NCBI GenBank assembly: GCA_030704615.1
Contig: CM060734.1
Location: 28,972,042 to 29,032,041, forward strand
Length of the DNA stretch: 60,000 nucleotides
DNA from: Takakia lepidozioides
Taxonomy: Eukaryota; Streptophyta; Takakiopsida; Takakiales; Takakiaceae
Direction: 5' to 3'
Each line of letters begins with the position of its first letter. The stretch's first letter is position 1. The translations under genes were made by a program, and so were the position numbers. Positions 22,740 to 34,789 of the stretch are shown one piece after another. The notes beneath the pieces are model-generated. The model was not told the DNA's origin and did not search any database. It saw only the letters and a program-made list of their open reading frames with translations.

Positions 22740-23856
22740 CTGCAATGGTTTGTCATGGATACCACTGTACCCCTTCAACTTACTGGCATTGACTCTTCCC
22801 AGCATCTCTTTGTTAATGGTTTGTAACATGGCGGTGTTGTTATCATACATCTTCTGTATGACATAAGGTCCTTTCCATGGTGATTTAAGCTTAGAAGCTT
22901 TAATCTTCCCCTTCTTCTGCAACCAGAAAACCAAATCTCCCGTCTTAAAAGTCTTTAATTTGCCTTCATCAAACTGTTCCTTCCTCTTCATCTGAATTCT
23001 GGTCATGTTATCAGCTGCATCAGCACGTACTTCTTCCACATGGTATAATTCATGTTTCCTGACCTTAATTGAATCTTCCAATTCCATTCTCCTTCCCCAT
23101 TCAGTTCTCATGGTAGGTAACAAGAATTCCACTGGAAGTAAAGCTTCCATACCATAAACTAATTGGAATGGTGTATACTTAGTGGTGACTTTATATGAAG
23201 TCTTGTATGACCACAAAGCTGTCAGCAACTTTGTATCCCAATCCGTTCTGTTTGCATTGACTATCTTAGCCAAGATAGTACATAGTATTTTGTTGGTAGC
23301 CTCTGCCTGCCCATTACCCTGTGGGTAATATGTTGTACTCTTCCTATGCACAATCATGAACTCTTTAGTCAATAGTTCAATGGTCTCATTAATGAAGTGA
23401 CTTCCCTGGTCACTGATAAATTCCAGGGGACAGCCAAATCGTGTAAGTATGTTCTCATACAGGAACCTTGCTGTGGACTTGGCTGTGTTGTCCCTCAGAG
23501 CTTTAGCTTCCACCCACCGTAGTATAATCAGTGGTTGTAATTATGTACTTGTTTTGTGTATTCCTGGCAGGTGGTCCAACAAAGTCTAGTCCTCATTTCT
23601 GAAATGGTTCAGTAGGCATCGTAGGATGCAAAGCCATCTTCCCAGATCTCTGCAAAGGTCCTAGCCTCTGACATTCATCACAACTCTGACAATACTTGTG
23701 TACATCTTTGAACAAAGTAGGCCACCAGTAACCTGCAAGTAGTATCTTCCTACTGGTAGTCTCTTCTCCAAAATGACCTCCAGCCACTCCTTTATGAACT
23801 TCCTCCAAAACTTTATTTACTTCATGGTGGTACAAGCATCGTTTAAGTACTTCCAT
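22740..23856 (-). pseudogene. Integrase of the outer Gypsy element, broken
   Basis: The frame at 23856-23593 gives the HHCC zinc finger (HHEVNKVLEEVHKGVAGGH ... CQSCDECQR). The frame at 23513-22740 gives the core from the second Asp onward (FISDQGSHFIN) and the Glu (GQAEATNKIL), then a C-terminal region (GDLVFWLQKKGK, SPWKGPYVI). The segment with the first catalytic Asp falls between the two frames (about 23514-23592). Stops separate the pieces. It would insert cDNA into host DNA. There is no PHD or chromodomain after the C-terminal barrel, unlike the inner element. Confidence 0.8.
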
Positions 23857-24084
23857 CAGATCCTAACGCTTATACATTGTCTGCCCCTACCATAATATAA
23901 GGTAAAAGCCTTGATAGCGATTCTCTTTTCTCTCTCTGCTCTTTAATCATAACTAGGTGGGCACTGACCATGATAAGGTATTATCTGATTGGCCACTGCC
24001 AATCTAACCATTCATCTGCACTTCCCTGCACCTCCATTGCAAATAAACTCGCATCAGTAATTGGTCGTCTACTCTGTGGCGGGC

Positions 24085-25515
24085 TCACCTGTTGTTTAGG
24101 CGTGACAAATGATCTGCCACAATATGCAAACGGCAGGCTTGTAAACCAACTTCGAACTCAAACTCGTGCAAGATTATTAACCACCTTGCTATCCTTCCAC
24201 TTATCAAAGGTTTGTTCACCAGATACATCAAAGCCTGGTGATCCACATAAAACATAAACTTTCTCTTCCCAATAGGTAATGCCTGAATTTTTTTGACTGC
24301 ATAAATCATTGCCAGTGCTTCTCTTTCAGTTGTGCTATAGTTCCTTTCAGCATTGTTCATCAACCTGCTAGCATAGTACACATGTGAATCTATATTTCCT
24401 GTAATATTTTGGGCTAAACACGCTCCCAACGCTTCCCCTGAGGCAATCACAGTGAACATGAATATCTACATGCCAGTGAGGGTTAATCAGCACAGGTGTA
24501 GTTGTTACCTGACAATGTAAGTTCCTCAAAAAGTCTGTTGACATTCAGCTGTCCATAGCAAACACTGCATCTTTCTTCAGAAGCTTGCTCAATGGTGCTG
24601 CTATCTGTGCATACCTTTTGACAATCTTCTGTAATAACTGGTTTGTCCAGGAATCTCCTTAGACTCTTAACATTACTGGTGGTGGAGAGGCTTTAATGGC
24701 CTCTGTCTTCCTGGGATCCACAAGAAGTCCCCTCTTACACACAATGTGTCCCAAAAGCACCCTCTGAGTTCACACAAAAAGTACACACTTCTCTGGATTC
24801 AGGCCCAGACCTCATCTCCTGCATCTGGCCAAACATAACTCCAATTTATGCAAGTGCTCATTCTTAGAGCTGTACACACTGAAATCATCCAGAACACGTG
24901 CATGAAATCATCCAGATACTCATGAAAATTCACTTATCACTCTCTGAAAGGTTGCTGGTGCATTACAAAGTCCAAAAGGCATGACTTTGTATGCATAAGC
25001 ACCCCAGTCTGTGATGAAAGCTGTCTTTCCCTGGTCTTCTTTTGCCACTTGCACTTGATTATAACCACTGAAGCCATCCATGAATGACATCTCATGGCCT
25101 GCCACAGTGTCCAATACCGCTTTTTGTGAATTGCAAGGGAAAAGGATCTTTCTTCGTGCAAGCATTCAACTTCTTATAGTTCACACACAACTCTCAGTTT
25201 ACCATTCTTCTCGGGAACTATCACAATGGGTGACAACCAAGTTGTATACTCTATCGGTATATAAACTTAGCGCCTCAGCCAACTTCTTTGATCTCTTCTC
25301 CAACCTTCTGTGCATAGTTGGGATTCATTCTGTACCTTGCATGTTTGATTGGTACTGACCCTGGTTCCAGTTCAATCTTATGCTGACAGATCTCAGGTGG
25401 TATCCCTTTAGATCCTCTGTAGCTCCAAGCAAATACATCTCTGTATTTAATGAACAAACTCCTAGCTTCCTCAAAGAATTCTGGCTCCAAATCGCCCCTA
25501 CCTTCACCCATCCTC
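24085..25515 (-). pseudogene. RT and RNase H of the outer Gypsy element, broken
   Basis: Separate frames read RT N-terminus (25511-25275: YRDVFAWSY, KHARYRMNP), RT palm (25165-24920: FMDGFSGYNQVQVA, FGLCNAPATFQR) and RNase H (24459-24085: YYASRLMNNAERNYSTTERE, YVDHQALMYL). The YxDD segment between palm and RNase H is scrambled by stops (24480-24920). The parts are in the correct Gypsy order. Unlike the Gag-protease ORF, which is intact, pol carries many lesions, so this copy could at most supply structural protein. Confidence 0.8.
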
Positions 25516-25887
25516 GGTTCCTCTCAGTTCCCACATTCACTTCTCTCACTGCTCATCAGCTGTGATTGTCCAAAAAGTCACCACTTCATCCTGTAAACTC
25601 ATAGTGGCCGGTTCCTCTAGGATTTCCATTTCTCCCTCTCTTTCTTCATGAAATGTGGTGGGTAACTGCTTGTTTTCACACCTTCAATTGGTTTTGCGTC
25701 ACTACACCACAGTAGATACATTTTAAACAACTTAGGCCTTCCAGCTGCATCTCTGCAACCTGCTCCCACTCTAGGTGTGCAGAGAACAGGGTAGCTTCTT
25801 GCTCCTCATCAAGTCCTCCCCTCCAGTCATACTCCCTAACCCCTCGAGGTCTTCTCGTAGCAGGTAATCTACTAGATTTCTTAGTGG

Positions 25888-26591
25888 TGTCGTGCGCATA
25901 CATATCGCTACACAACTACATCGCTGTCCAAAACCACACAACACATGTGCACACCACACACTAGTATACCACTAGTCTACCACTAGTCCAGCCACTAGTC
26001 CAACCACTAGGCTACAACTAGTCAGTCACTAGGCTGCCACTACGCTGCCCACTATGGCAGTCACTAGTCCACACAATGATAAAGAAGAAGAATACAAGCA
26101 CAAGCTCATGCGAGCTCACAAAGCTGAAGCATAAACTCATGCATATATAACCTCATCACTCAAATACAAGTCAAGCCAAGTGCACCCCACGCCATGGGGA
26201 ATCCACACTACGGCGCCATAGCTAGGCGCGGTGAGGCTCAACTCGAGAAAGATGAGCCTCCCGCGCTTGCCGTGAAGATAACCACTCCAGGGCCTAAATC
26301 TGCCTTGACCCCTGGATTGACACTTGGGCCAATCCCAAATGTCAATATGTAAAAGCTAGCTATTTCCTAGCTAGTTTCACACTAGTGGTAAAATAACTTG
26401 ACAGCTGTCGTGCGCATATATCGCTACACAACTACATCGCTGTCCAAAACCACACAACACATGTGCACACACACACTAGTATACCACTAGTCTACCACTA
26501 GTCCAGCCACTAGTCCAACCACTAGGCTACAACTAGTCAGTCACTAGGCTGCCACTATGCTGCCCACTATGGCAGTCACTAGTCCACACAA
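25888..26591 (-). repeat. Terminal block B1-A2-B2 of the inner Gypsy element
   Basis: On the - strand: B1 (26591-26406), a GC spacer (26405-26404), A2 (26403-26077, TGTCAAG...TTTATCA), B2 (26076-25888, TTGTGTGG...GCACGACA). B1 and B2 are about 97 percent identical; A2 matches A1 at 326 of 327 positions. B2 ends exactly at the host duplication. The B segments are rich in CACTAGT/ACTAGTGG repeats. A2 contains TATATAA near 26144 on the + strand. Confidence 0.88.
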
Positions 26592-26600
26592 TCGCCCCCC
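26592..26600 (-). other. Polypurine tract of the inner Gypsy element
   Basis: On the - strand AGGGGGGCGA directly precedes B1, not A2. It matches copy 1 at 6561-6571. Confidence 0.7.
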
Positions 26601-26850
26601 TAGCTGGTGCTTAGGTCCCTCTAAGTCCAGGTAGCCACAAGATGTGATAGTGACCATAGCCTCACTAAGTCCTCCACCACTATCCCTACTACACTCAAAC
26701 TCGATAGATCAAGAGGCCGGGTGCAAGAGTTGCCCCATCGTTAGTCGCCGTCTTGCAACCTGTGAACTTGAGCTTGGGATCTCATGTATTGACTCCTATG
26801 AGCTTGGCCTCCCATGTCTTGTTAGCTGCCTCCAGTCATGTCCACTGCCA

Positions 26851-27009
26851 CTATCCCAAGCAGTGTGGACACAACCAATCTCCGTCAGGAACCTTCTCAA
26901 GAGGTGGTGTCAAGCATCCCATATGCCAACCCCTTGAGCATCGATCACACACCAGCATGGTGGCTGCCCCTTTGGCAGACCCACAGAGCATGCACCTCAA
27001 ACCTGCAGG
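26851..27009 (-). CDS. PHD finger at the end of the inner Gypsy polyprotein
   Basis: From 26994 to the TAG at 26851 the - strand reads CMLCGSAKG, LVCDRCSRGWHMGCL and GDWLCPHC, a complete C4HC3 set with spacing C-x2-C-x11-C-x2-C-x4-H-x2-C-x14-C-x2-C. PHD fingers bind histone H3 N-terminal tails. In many Gypsy chromoviruses a chromodomain occupies this place after integrase and steers insertion; a PHD finger would be an analogous reader (inference). A stop (TAA at 27012) precedes it in frame and the integrase frame runs past it offset by one base, so in this copy it is separated from integrase by a frameshift. Copy 1 at 6177-6323 shows the same domain. Confidence 0.85.
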   Translation of the reverse strand, partial: PAGLRCMLCGSAKGAATMLVCDRCSRGWHMGCLTPPLEKVPDGDWLCPHCLG

Positions 27010-30000
27010 TTACCACTGCCAAGTTTGGGTCAACTCTGCCATCGACATTGGGAAGGTGACATGGCGCACAATTACGCACATGGTCTTTCCAAGTCATGCC
27101 ATCCCGACCCTCTAAGATCAGGACCCCTGAGGGCAACACCTCTCGAACCCTCAGAATAACACGCCCTGCAGTAACATCCAGAGTCGTAGGAGCAGTCTGC
27201 TGCAAATAAACATAGTCACCAGGGCTAAACCTCCGAACCCCAGGACGATATCCTCCACCACGTATAGTGGCATACCTCAACGTATCACGGTGCTGTGCAA
27301 TGGCAAGGTTCTCAAAAGCCATGGGCATGACTTTCTTGAACAACTCTGCACGCTGATCACATGCACGTACCCACACGTCCGGATCGTCAAGGTTAAGGAC
27401 TTGAGCAGTGTCCCTACGAATGGCTGCAGGCAAATCCGGCTCTCGGCCAAAGAGAAGGAAATATGGTGAGAAGGAGGCAAGTGATGCTTGTTTGCTGAAC
27501 CTGTAGCCCATGGCTAACCAAGGAACCTGAAGATCCCAATCTCCTAGGTGTCCCTTCTGCAAGCCATACTTGCGCAAACCCCTCTTCACCGTCTGAACAA
27601 CTCTCTCTGCTAAGCCATCGGCCTCAGGATGATCCCGAGAAGTGGTGCGGTGGTCTATCAAGGCTTTATCACACAAAGCCTGAAACTCCCCCAAGAACTC
27701 TCTCCCTTGTCCGTGAGTACCTCAGCTGGAGCACCAAATCGGCTAAGCACACGATCCAAATGCATACGCAGCCCCCTCACTAGCCTTGTCAGGCAATGGA
27801 ACCAACTCAATCCACTTGGAGAAGTGCTCCACCATCACCAACACATATCTGTGGTGGCGCATAGTCAGTGGCAACGGTCCTGCGAAGTCAAGACTCCACC
27901 TGTAGCCCAATCCCATGATAGGTAAAGGATGCAACTGTGGTGTAGGGGCGTTGAATGAAGCACGCACCCTGTCACACACCATGCACCTAGCCACAAACTG
28001 TTGCACCTCTGTATGCATACCACGCCACCAATACTGCCCCTGCAGTAAACTGTGAGTGCGTCGCACTCCAAAATGCCCCAACTCCTCATGGGCATGCCGC
28101 ACTAACCGTGCACGCTGTGTGGGGTGAGGCACAATCCTCACCCGACCATCCTCCCACACTCGAAGTAGGTGTATCCCCTCCCACTTGAACCTCTTGGCTC
28201 GTTGCAGGATCCGATCCCTCTCCCTGGCAGTCACAATGGCTGCCGTGTCTCCCGTGCGGAGGTAGTCCAACACAGCCGAATCCTCATGTATATCTCTGGC
28301 ACCACCTAGCTCATCACTAGCCTCAGGGTCCTCAGACACTCCGTCTACAGTCATCCCTGTTGTAGGTCCAATCTGACCTCCCGATGCCAAGATACACAAA
28401 AATGCAGATGCGTGCCATCCCGGCACCATCTCCTCGTCCGTCTCACCATGCCACCGAGCTCCAGTGTCATCCTGCTGGCTCATGCATGGATTGCGACTCA
28501 ATCCATCCGCATCCCGATTGACCAAACCCGGTCGATGCACAACCTGAAAGTCATACTCCTGGAGTATAAGTGCCCACCGTGCAAGCTTCCCCGTAAGCTT
28601 GTCTGACTCCATCAACCACTTGAGTGGCTGGTGATCCGTGACAAGGGTGAAAAGATTGCCGTATAGATAGCACCTGAAGTGTGCCACGGCCCACACTGCA
28701 GCTAAGCACTCTCCCTCATATGAGCTGTACTTAGCCTCTGCAGCGTTGTTCGAGCGGCTAGCGTAAGCCACTACGAACTCTCTTCCCTCATCATCCACCT
28801 GTGTGAGCACCGCTCCAAGCCCCAGCATGCTCCAATCCGTATGCAGCTGAAAGGGACGCCCCCTGATAGGTCGTCTCAAGATAGGCGCCGAGGTCAACCT
28901 CGCCTTGAGCTCTTGAAAAGCTCGTTCCTGCTCATCTTCCCACTGCCACTCCTGGTCCACCTTGGTCAGCTTGGTTAGAGCCTTTGCAATGGTACTAAAT
29001 CCCTTGACAAACCGTCTATAATAGTTTGCCAACCCCATGAAAGCTCGAACTCGGCTCACATCCGTGGGGCGTGGAATTTGTGCAATGGCCTCTACCTTAG
29101 TCTGCTGTACCCCCAATCCTCCAGGATATATCATGTGACCCAGATACTCAATCTGGTTGTGGAAAAACTTGCACTTCCCCGGATGCAACTTCAATCCGTG
29201 CGCTCTCAAGCGCTCCAATACCACCTGAAGGTGTCTCTCATGCTCCTCCATCGTAACACTAAAGATGATGATGTCATCTATGTAGCACCGAGCAAAGTCC
29301 ACCCCTGCTAGAATCCTATCCATGACTCTCTGAAACTCTGCAGGAGCATTCTTAAGCCCAAATGGTAAGAACCGCCACTGATATAGGCAATCCTTGCCGT
29401 GCTCATTGATCCCCCAGAATGCCGTCTTCTGCTTGTCCGCCTCCTTGATTGGCAACTGGTGATATCCGGATCGTAAATCCAAAGTGCTAAAGGCCTTAGC
29501 ATGCCCGATGGCATCAAAGATCTCCTCTGGTGTTGGCATGGCATACTTATCGGACTTGGTCTGACGATTTACAGGCCGGTAATCACCGCACATACGTCTC
29601 TCCGTCCAATTGCCATAGACATCCTTCTTGGCTGGCATCACTGTGGCTGAAGCATACTCTCCACCAGAGAGCTCCACCAAACCTGCCTCCCAGAGATCTT
29701 GAGTCCTCATCTGAATCAAAGACCTCTCCATGTCACTGTATCTATAGGGTCTCCGAAAGATTGGCGTGTCAGTGGCCAACTCAATACGGATCTCTTGACC
29801 CTTCAGTGCTCCCAAGTCCTTCAAACTGAAGGCAAAGCAATTCCTGTAAGCCCTCAGGAACCGCCGTATACGTCGTCTCTCTCCTCCGGTGACAATGGGT
29901 CCAATGTCAGGCTCCCAATTGTCCTCCGTAACTACAACCTTAAGTCCAGTGGGCTTAGAGGTAGAGGACGCGTCCCGTGGTTGCTATGCTGCAACCTCTT

Positions 30001-30095
30001 GAGCAGTACTCCCTACCTGCTCAGTCAATGACAAGGCATCATCCTGCCCCATCATCTCATCCTTGAGGACCTCCTCAACCGAGAAGAATCCCCAA
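26945..30095 (-). pseudogene. RT-RNase H-integrase of the inner Gypsy element
   Basis: The frame continues from the methyltransferase through a TGA (30098) and a TAG (about 29990) into RT. From about 29980 to 27743 one open frame reads NCFAFSLKDLG, CGDYRPVNRQTK, CYIDDIIIFS (catalytic YIDD), then RNase H (LHTDWSMLGLGAVL, YEGECLAAVWAV, TDHQPLKWL) and the integrase zinc finger (HEELGHFG ... CMVCDRVRA) and first Asp (WSLDFAG). Two single-base lesions near 27700-27760 disrupt the second Asp motif. The rest (27694-26945) holds the catalytic Glu (ADGLAERVV) and the C-terminal barrel. Overall close to complete. Confidence 0.88.
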
Positions 30096-30097
30096 CC

Positions 30098-31460
30098 TCA
30101 TCCATCACAGCCGCCTTGGCTGCCAACTCCCTCTGAACCTCGAGCACCTCCCACGTGTGCCATGGATGCATGCACCCCGTGGTCCTCACATGCTCGCCCC
30201 CACTCTGCCTGTACCGTCTCGGTAGGCAGAGAGACCATTGAGGGAAGTGTATTCCGCACTCTGCGTTGCTCAGCTAGAGCCAAGCTGATAATCCAGGTCA
30301 AGCAATTGAGATCCATTGCTTGCCCCAACACTTGACGACGTGATGCCTCAGAAAGAGACGACACCGCCGTGGTACCAGTGGTAAAACCCATTGCCCGCTC
30401 ACGCTCGTCAGCATTAGGCTCCACTAACTGCTGCAACTGAGCATCCCACAGGAGGCCAGGTCCACTATCCCGGAAAGCATGCGATCCTGGGAAGCTGAGC
30501 AGTGTAGGTAATGCTGCTCGTGGTTGACCCACCTTGTTGACCACTGCCAAAGGCGAACGGTCATCGTGTCTCACACGTTGAGACTGCCTCCCTGTGTCCA
30601 GAATGTTATCCACTGTGAGATGTGCTGGCCGCTGCACCCCATCAAATGCACGCTTGAGCAGTGCGGGTGCATCATGTTAGTCCACCATAGCCGTGGACGA
30701 TGAGCCCGTGACCCCACTGTAGCTGCATCTAGCAACACTGCTGACCCAAGCCACGACCGGACTTGATGCACACTGGCCATCACCCTGGCCCGAGAATCGC
30801 CCATCAGTGGCACATTCTCCAAGATGTATGCTGGAGATACAGCTTGATGAAGCTGCAAGTGGCGCAAAACCCGCACCATCTCCCAAAACAGACCCGACCT
30901 CGAGTCTCGCAATCCATTGCCATGCCCGGCTGATGAATGCCCTTGGCAGGGCCAACCTGCCACTACCAGATCAATGGAGCCAACCCGCTCCAAATCCTGC
31001 GCCCCCAGCAACGAAATGTCTGCTGGCAAGGCCTGCTGATATCCACGAATTGCAGACACCGACAACAACTCAGGGTACCGCTGCACAAACTGAGCAACAT
31101 GGCGAAGTGAAACGCGTCGTGCAGTCTCATCCCTCTCCACATACAGGTAACGCCGAACTCGTACACCTGCCTGTAACACAGCAGCCAATCCGGTGCTGAT
31201 CCCGCCAAACAAGTCCAGAAGACAAATGCCTTCATCCGGAGACTGCCACACAATAGGTGTGGTGTCCAATGGAGACAATTGAGGTGGTCCTGGTGCAATC
31301 CCCACACTCTCCTCCTCTCCTGACGGTACAAAAGCCTCCACCCAGGCTTGTTGCACCCGTCGATCAGCATCCCGCTGCAAATCCTTGCTCGTGCCCCACA
31401 ATGGAGTCTGAGCAACCATGGTAGGCAACTCCGCCATACCATACATGTCATCCTGCTCTC
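30098..31460 (-). pseudogene. C5 cytosine DNA methyltransferase domain in the Gypsy polyprotein
   Basis: 31446-30571 reads motif I (LLDLFGGISTGLAAVLQAG), motif IV with the catalytic Cys (DLVVAGWPCQGHSSAG), motif VI (YILENVPL) and motif VIII (AHRPRLWW). The frame then shifts near 30670, and 30637-30098 supplies motif IX/X-like sequence (LLSFPGSHAF, ERERAMGF, RRQVLGQAMDLNCLTWI). The GG-ISTGL form of motif I and AHRPR resemble DNMT3/DRM-type enzymes more than DNMT1 or bacterial ones. The enzyme would methylate cytosine C5. It lies between protease and RT; its C-terminal frame runs on into RT, so it is part of the polyprotein. A frameshift also separates it from protease (about 31460-31470). Confidence 0.9.
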
Positions 31461-31469
31461 CCGAGGTGG

Positions 31470-34140
31470 TACATCCTCTGAATGAGCATTGCCCTCAAGC
31501 AACTCTCTAGGCCAACTCACTGCCGCTGTGAATGCTGCTAGTGTCGGCATCTTGCCTCGCTGGGCAACCGCAACTCCTCCTATGAACGTCACAGGGAGCT
31601 GCACACGCCGGCCCTCCCCTGACTGCCATGCAGGCCTATAGGAAGCTGACTCCTCCCAAAAATCCAGGGTGAAGCCCATGGGGTACAACACTGCCCCACC
31701 AACCAGGACATCGTATGAGACTGCGTCTGTCACAATGGCCTTGGCTCGCATCACTGAGCCATCTGTAGGGTGATCCGGCCGTAGTCTGATAGCCAACTCA
31801 TGCCGTGTCATGCCCCGAGCCTGCTCCGATCCTCCCAGAGACGTCTGTATCTGGAAAGGACAAGGCTCCATATCCGCCTCCGTGAGGCCCAAGCCTGCAA
31901 TAGCAGCTCTGCCCAGCATCAGTGGCTGAGCTCCCGAGTCCAACAAGACTCGCAGTGGCCGGTACCTCTTGCCTGCCGGTCCACTCAAACAGAAAATGCC
32001 ATCCTGGTTGTCTAACATGACAACTCCAGGTGTCACCATGGCGCGCTCAATGGCTGGCCTAGCTGGCAGCTCCATCAACCTGGCAGCTGCAGCTTGCCAT
32101 GGCGCCGCCGTGGCAGTCTTGACCCTCAAATCCGAGGATCCCTCCGGCACTACACCTCCCACTATCTCCGCAGAAGATGAAGTAACCTCCCCACTCTCAC
32201 AGAGTGTAGCTGCCAGCCTGAACACCTCAGCTGGTCTTACCCCCGGCGTCGCAATCATGGTAGCCGAGAACAATGGAGCCTGGCACACAGATGTGGCCGC
32301 TCCTAGCAGCACACTAGCTGCCGTAGCCTTGGCAACACTAGGTAGTGGTGCTACCCGTGTAGCTCTCCCCAATGGCATAGTAACCTCCGCCTCGGTAACA
32401 GTCGGGCGAGAACTAGGTGCCATGGATGGCGTCGACACTGTCTCCGCCAATGTGAATGACTGAGGAAGCCTAGCCTGACGGCTTGCCTCCCCACGCTGTG
32501 GATCCAACTCCACCTCTGCACCTCGTGGCTCAGGAAACTCGTGCTGCTCCTCGAGTCACGGCTGCAGCAGACTCCACCTGCACTAGTGGTAGTGCTGCTC
32601 CACACATGAATCCCATGCCTCCCATATCTCCTCCCTCAGGAGCAGGAGGTGGACCATCCGGCCTTAGAGCCGGTACCACCTGAGCTGTAGCCATGGCAGC
32701 AGCGAGCCTCTGCTCTAGCTGCTGAAGCCGGTTGGCCATGCCTTGGTCAACACCCTGACCTCCGCGTCCTTGGCCACGTTGAGCTTGCCCTTGGCCTGCA
32801 CCTCGTGGCTGGCCACCTCGTCCTCTCTGGGCTGCTCCACCTCGCCCCCGGCCACCATTGTTCCCTTGGAACTGGCCTGGGCGCAACTCAGGATGCAAAC
32901 CATAACACTGGCCTCTCCATGCCCGTGTTTTGCCACAATGCCCACACTGTAACTGTGCAGGCTGTGCATGTGCCGACCCTTTGCCTCCCTCTGGACAATC
33001 CTTCTTGACATGGGGTCCTCCACATGTCCAGCACACCACATCCGCCCGTTGTTGGCCAGCAAATGAAGGGAGAGACCCCTGCATTGAGGTCCTCTCTGCC
33101 CTTCCCTGCTTCACCTGAGCCCCCTTGTTGCCTTGAGCACGTTGAGGTAGTGGTTGGCTAGGAGCACCACTACCCCGTGGTGTCTCCTTAGCAAATCCCA
33201 CCATGACCACTTCGTTCCTCCACCATGTTGAGCTCTATCCGCTCTGCCAGCAAAAACACATTTGCTAAGGTGGGTTGGGCCGCTTGTAGGAGAGTTGCAT
33301 CCCGCACCCTTCTCCTCAGCTCCTTGTCCAATATCCCATACCAGAATTGGACTGCCTGAGCTTCCGTAACCCCTTGGGTTACATTTATCAAGCGCCTCAT
33401 GCGAGTGAAGCCTCCCTCAAGCTCGGTCGGCTTCCGTTGGAACTCTTGCAAGCTCCGCAACTTCTCTGTCCTCACCCCTTGGTAGTTCCCTCTCAACTCT
33501 TCGAAGAACTCCACAACAGGGTTGAAGGCAGGCACGGGTGCTAGTGCTGGTGCGGTAGTGGCTTGGGTGGACGTCGTAGCTACTGTACCACCAGTCCCAC
33601 TGCTGCTTGCTGAAGCTGCCGGTGCAGCGGCAGGTGTAGCCACTGCCCTCGTGGCTCTAGTGCCCCTAGTGATGGAGACATAGTCGGGTGACCAGTACAT
33701 CCTCCACTCCTCGATCTCAACCTCATGCCCCCGCCTGAACTCATGGTAATCATCCATAGGCGGCCCCTCAAGGTGCTGAAACAGCCCCTTCCATGCCATG
33801 AAAGGCGTAAATAGTTGTGGATTGCGCATTTGCTGCAAATCACACCAACTATCAAACTCTTGGATAAAATCATCCAACTCGATGGTGCCCACCGCCCCAG
33901 AGTACCTTCGTGGCCCCTTGGTAGCTCCATACATCTCCTCCATTGTGTCCCACAACAATGGCAAAGAAAACAACTTGCACCCGGTATGAGTCCTCCTGAT
34001 TCAATCCGAATCAGAACCTTCCGTGGAAGACACAGGAGGTGAAGGTGGCCTAAACCGCACACCTCGTCTCGTGTACCCACTAGTATCGCTAGTGCTCGAA
34101 CCGGCACTGTCCCCAGCAACTAGTGGCACCTCCGTGTTGA
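31470..34140 (-). pseudogene. Gag, nucleocapsid and protease of the inner Gypsy element
   Basis: 34140-34000 is a short Ser-rich open stretch ending in TGA. 33973-33188 in the same frame is Gag-like: a capsid region (ELDDFIQEFDSWCDL, AWKGLFQHLEG) and a second conserved block (FQRKPTELEGGFTRMRRLI, AVQFWYGIL). 33210-32530, in another frame, holds a zinc knuckle (CWTCGGPHVKKDC), a second Cys cluster (CGHCGKTRAWRGQC) and a Gly/Arg/Gln-rich tail. 32513 to about 31470 carries an aspartic protease core (LRVLLDSGAQPLMLG). Frameshifts separate Gag from nucleocapsid and nucleocapsid from protease; either could be programmed, but the number of other lesions argues for decay. Confidence 0.8.
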
Positions 34141-34789
34141 CACTCAACCGGTCATGAACATGTCCCTAACCCCCTCTCACAAGGTAACCGGGTAGAGAAC
34201 CTGTTGCGGCTTATGGTTTGGAATACTAAGTTCCTAACATAGCCTACACCTGTACCTGCATCCACCGCAAGCACTCCTATGGTTGGCTGGTCATCACCTC
34301 CAACCTCACCACAGGAGAAACAATGATGGTCTGGCTGGTCATCACCCCAGCCTCACCATCGACAGCATGCTCTAGGACTGGCCGGTGATCAAATCCGGAC
34401 CAATCACCTATAAAAACAAGCGCCCACACAAAACTAGCATGGCGCACAGTCAAGCATGCAGGTATGGAGGGGATCCAAACACAAGAAATCAGAACGACAA
34501 CTCCCCCACACCAAAAACAACTCCACGGTGTTGCTCCTGCAAGGACACCCAGCCCAAACCCGGACTGACTCTTGCCTCCACCTACGGAAAGGTCTTGGCC
34601 TAATGAGAGGGTGGAAACTACGAGGAAGAGAAGCTAAAGCAATGCCTAACCCCAGCATGCTCTCATCCCAACACTCTGCCTCTCCTCTCTATCCTCACTT
34701 GCATGACCATGGGAATATCATGAAGATACTCCTCAAACCGCCCTCCACGAGCTTCAAAATTCGGCCTTCCAGACCACATGCCAGTCCTT

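Noticed and set aside
26077-26403. Solo LTR inserted into a neighbouring repeat
   Set aside because: The same 327-bp unit is at 37758-38084, and the host frame and duplication enclose the whole A1...B2 block; a solo LTR would need its own TSD at 26076/26404 (flanks read CACAA and GCTGT).
30807-32463. Antisense + strand frames over the DNMT and protease region (up to 164 codons)
   Set aside because: They mirror GC-rich coding sequence on the - strand and contain no recognisable motif.
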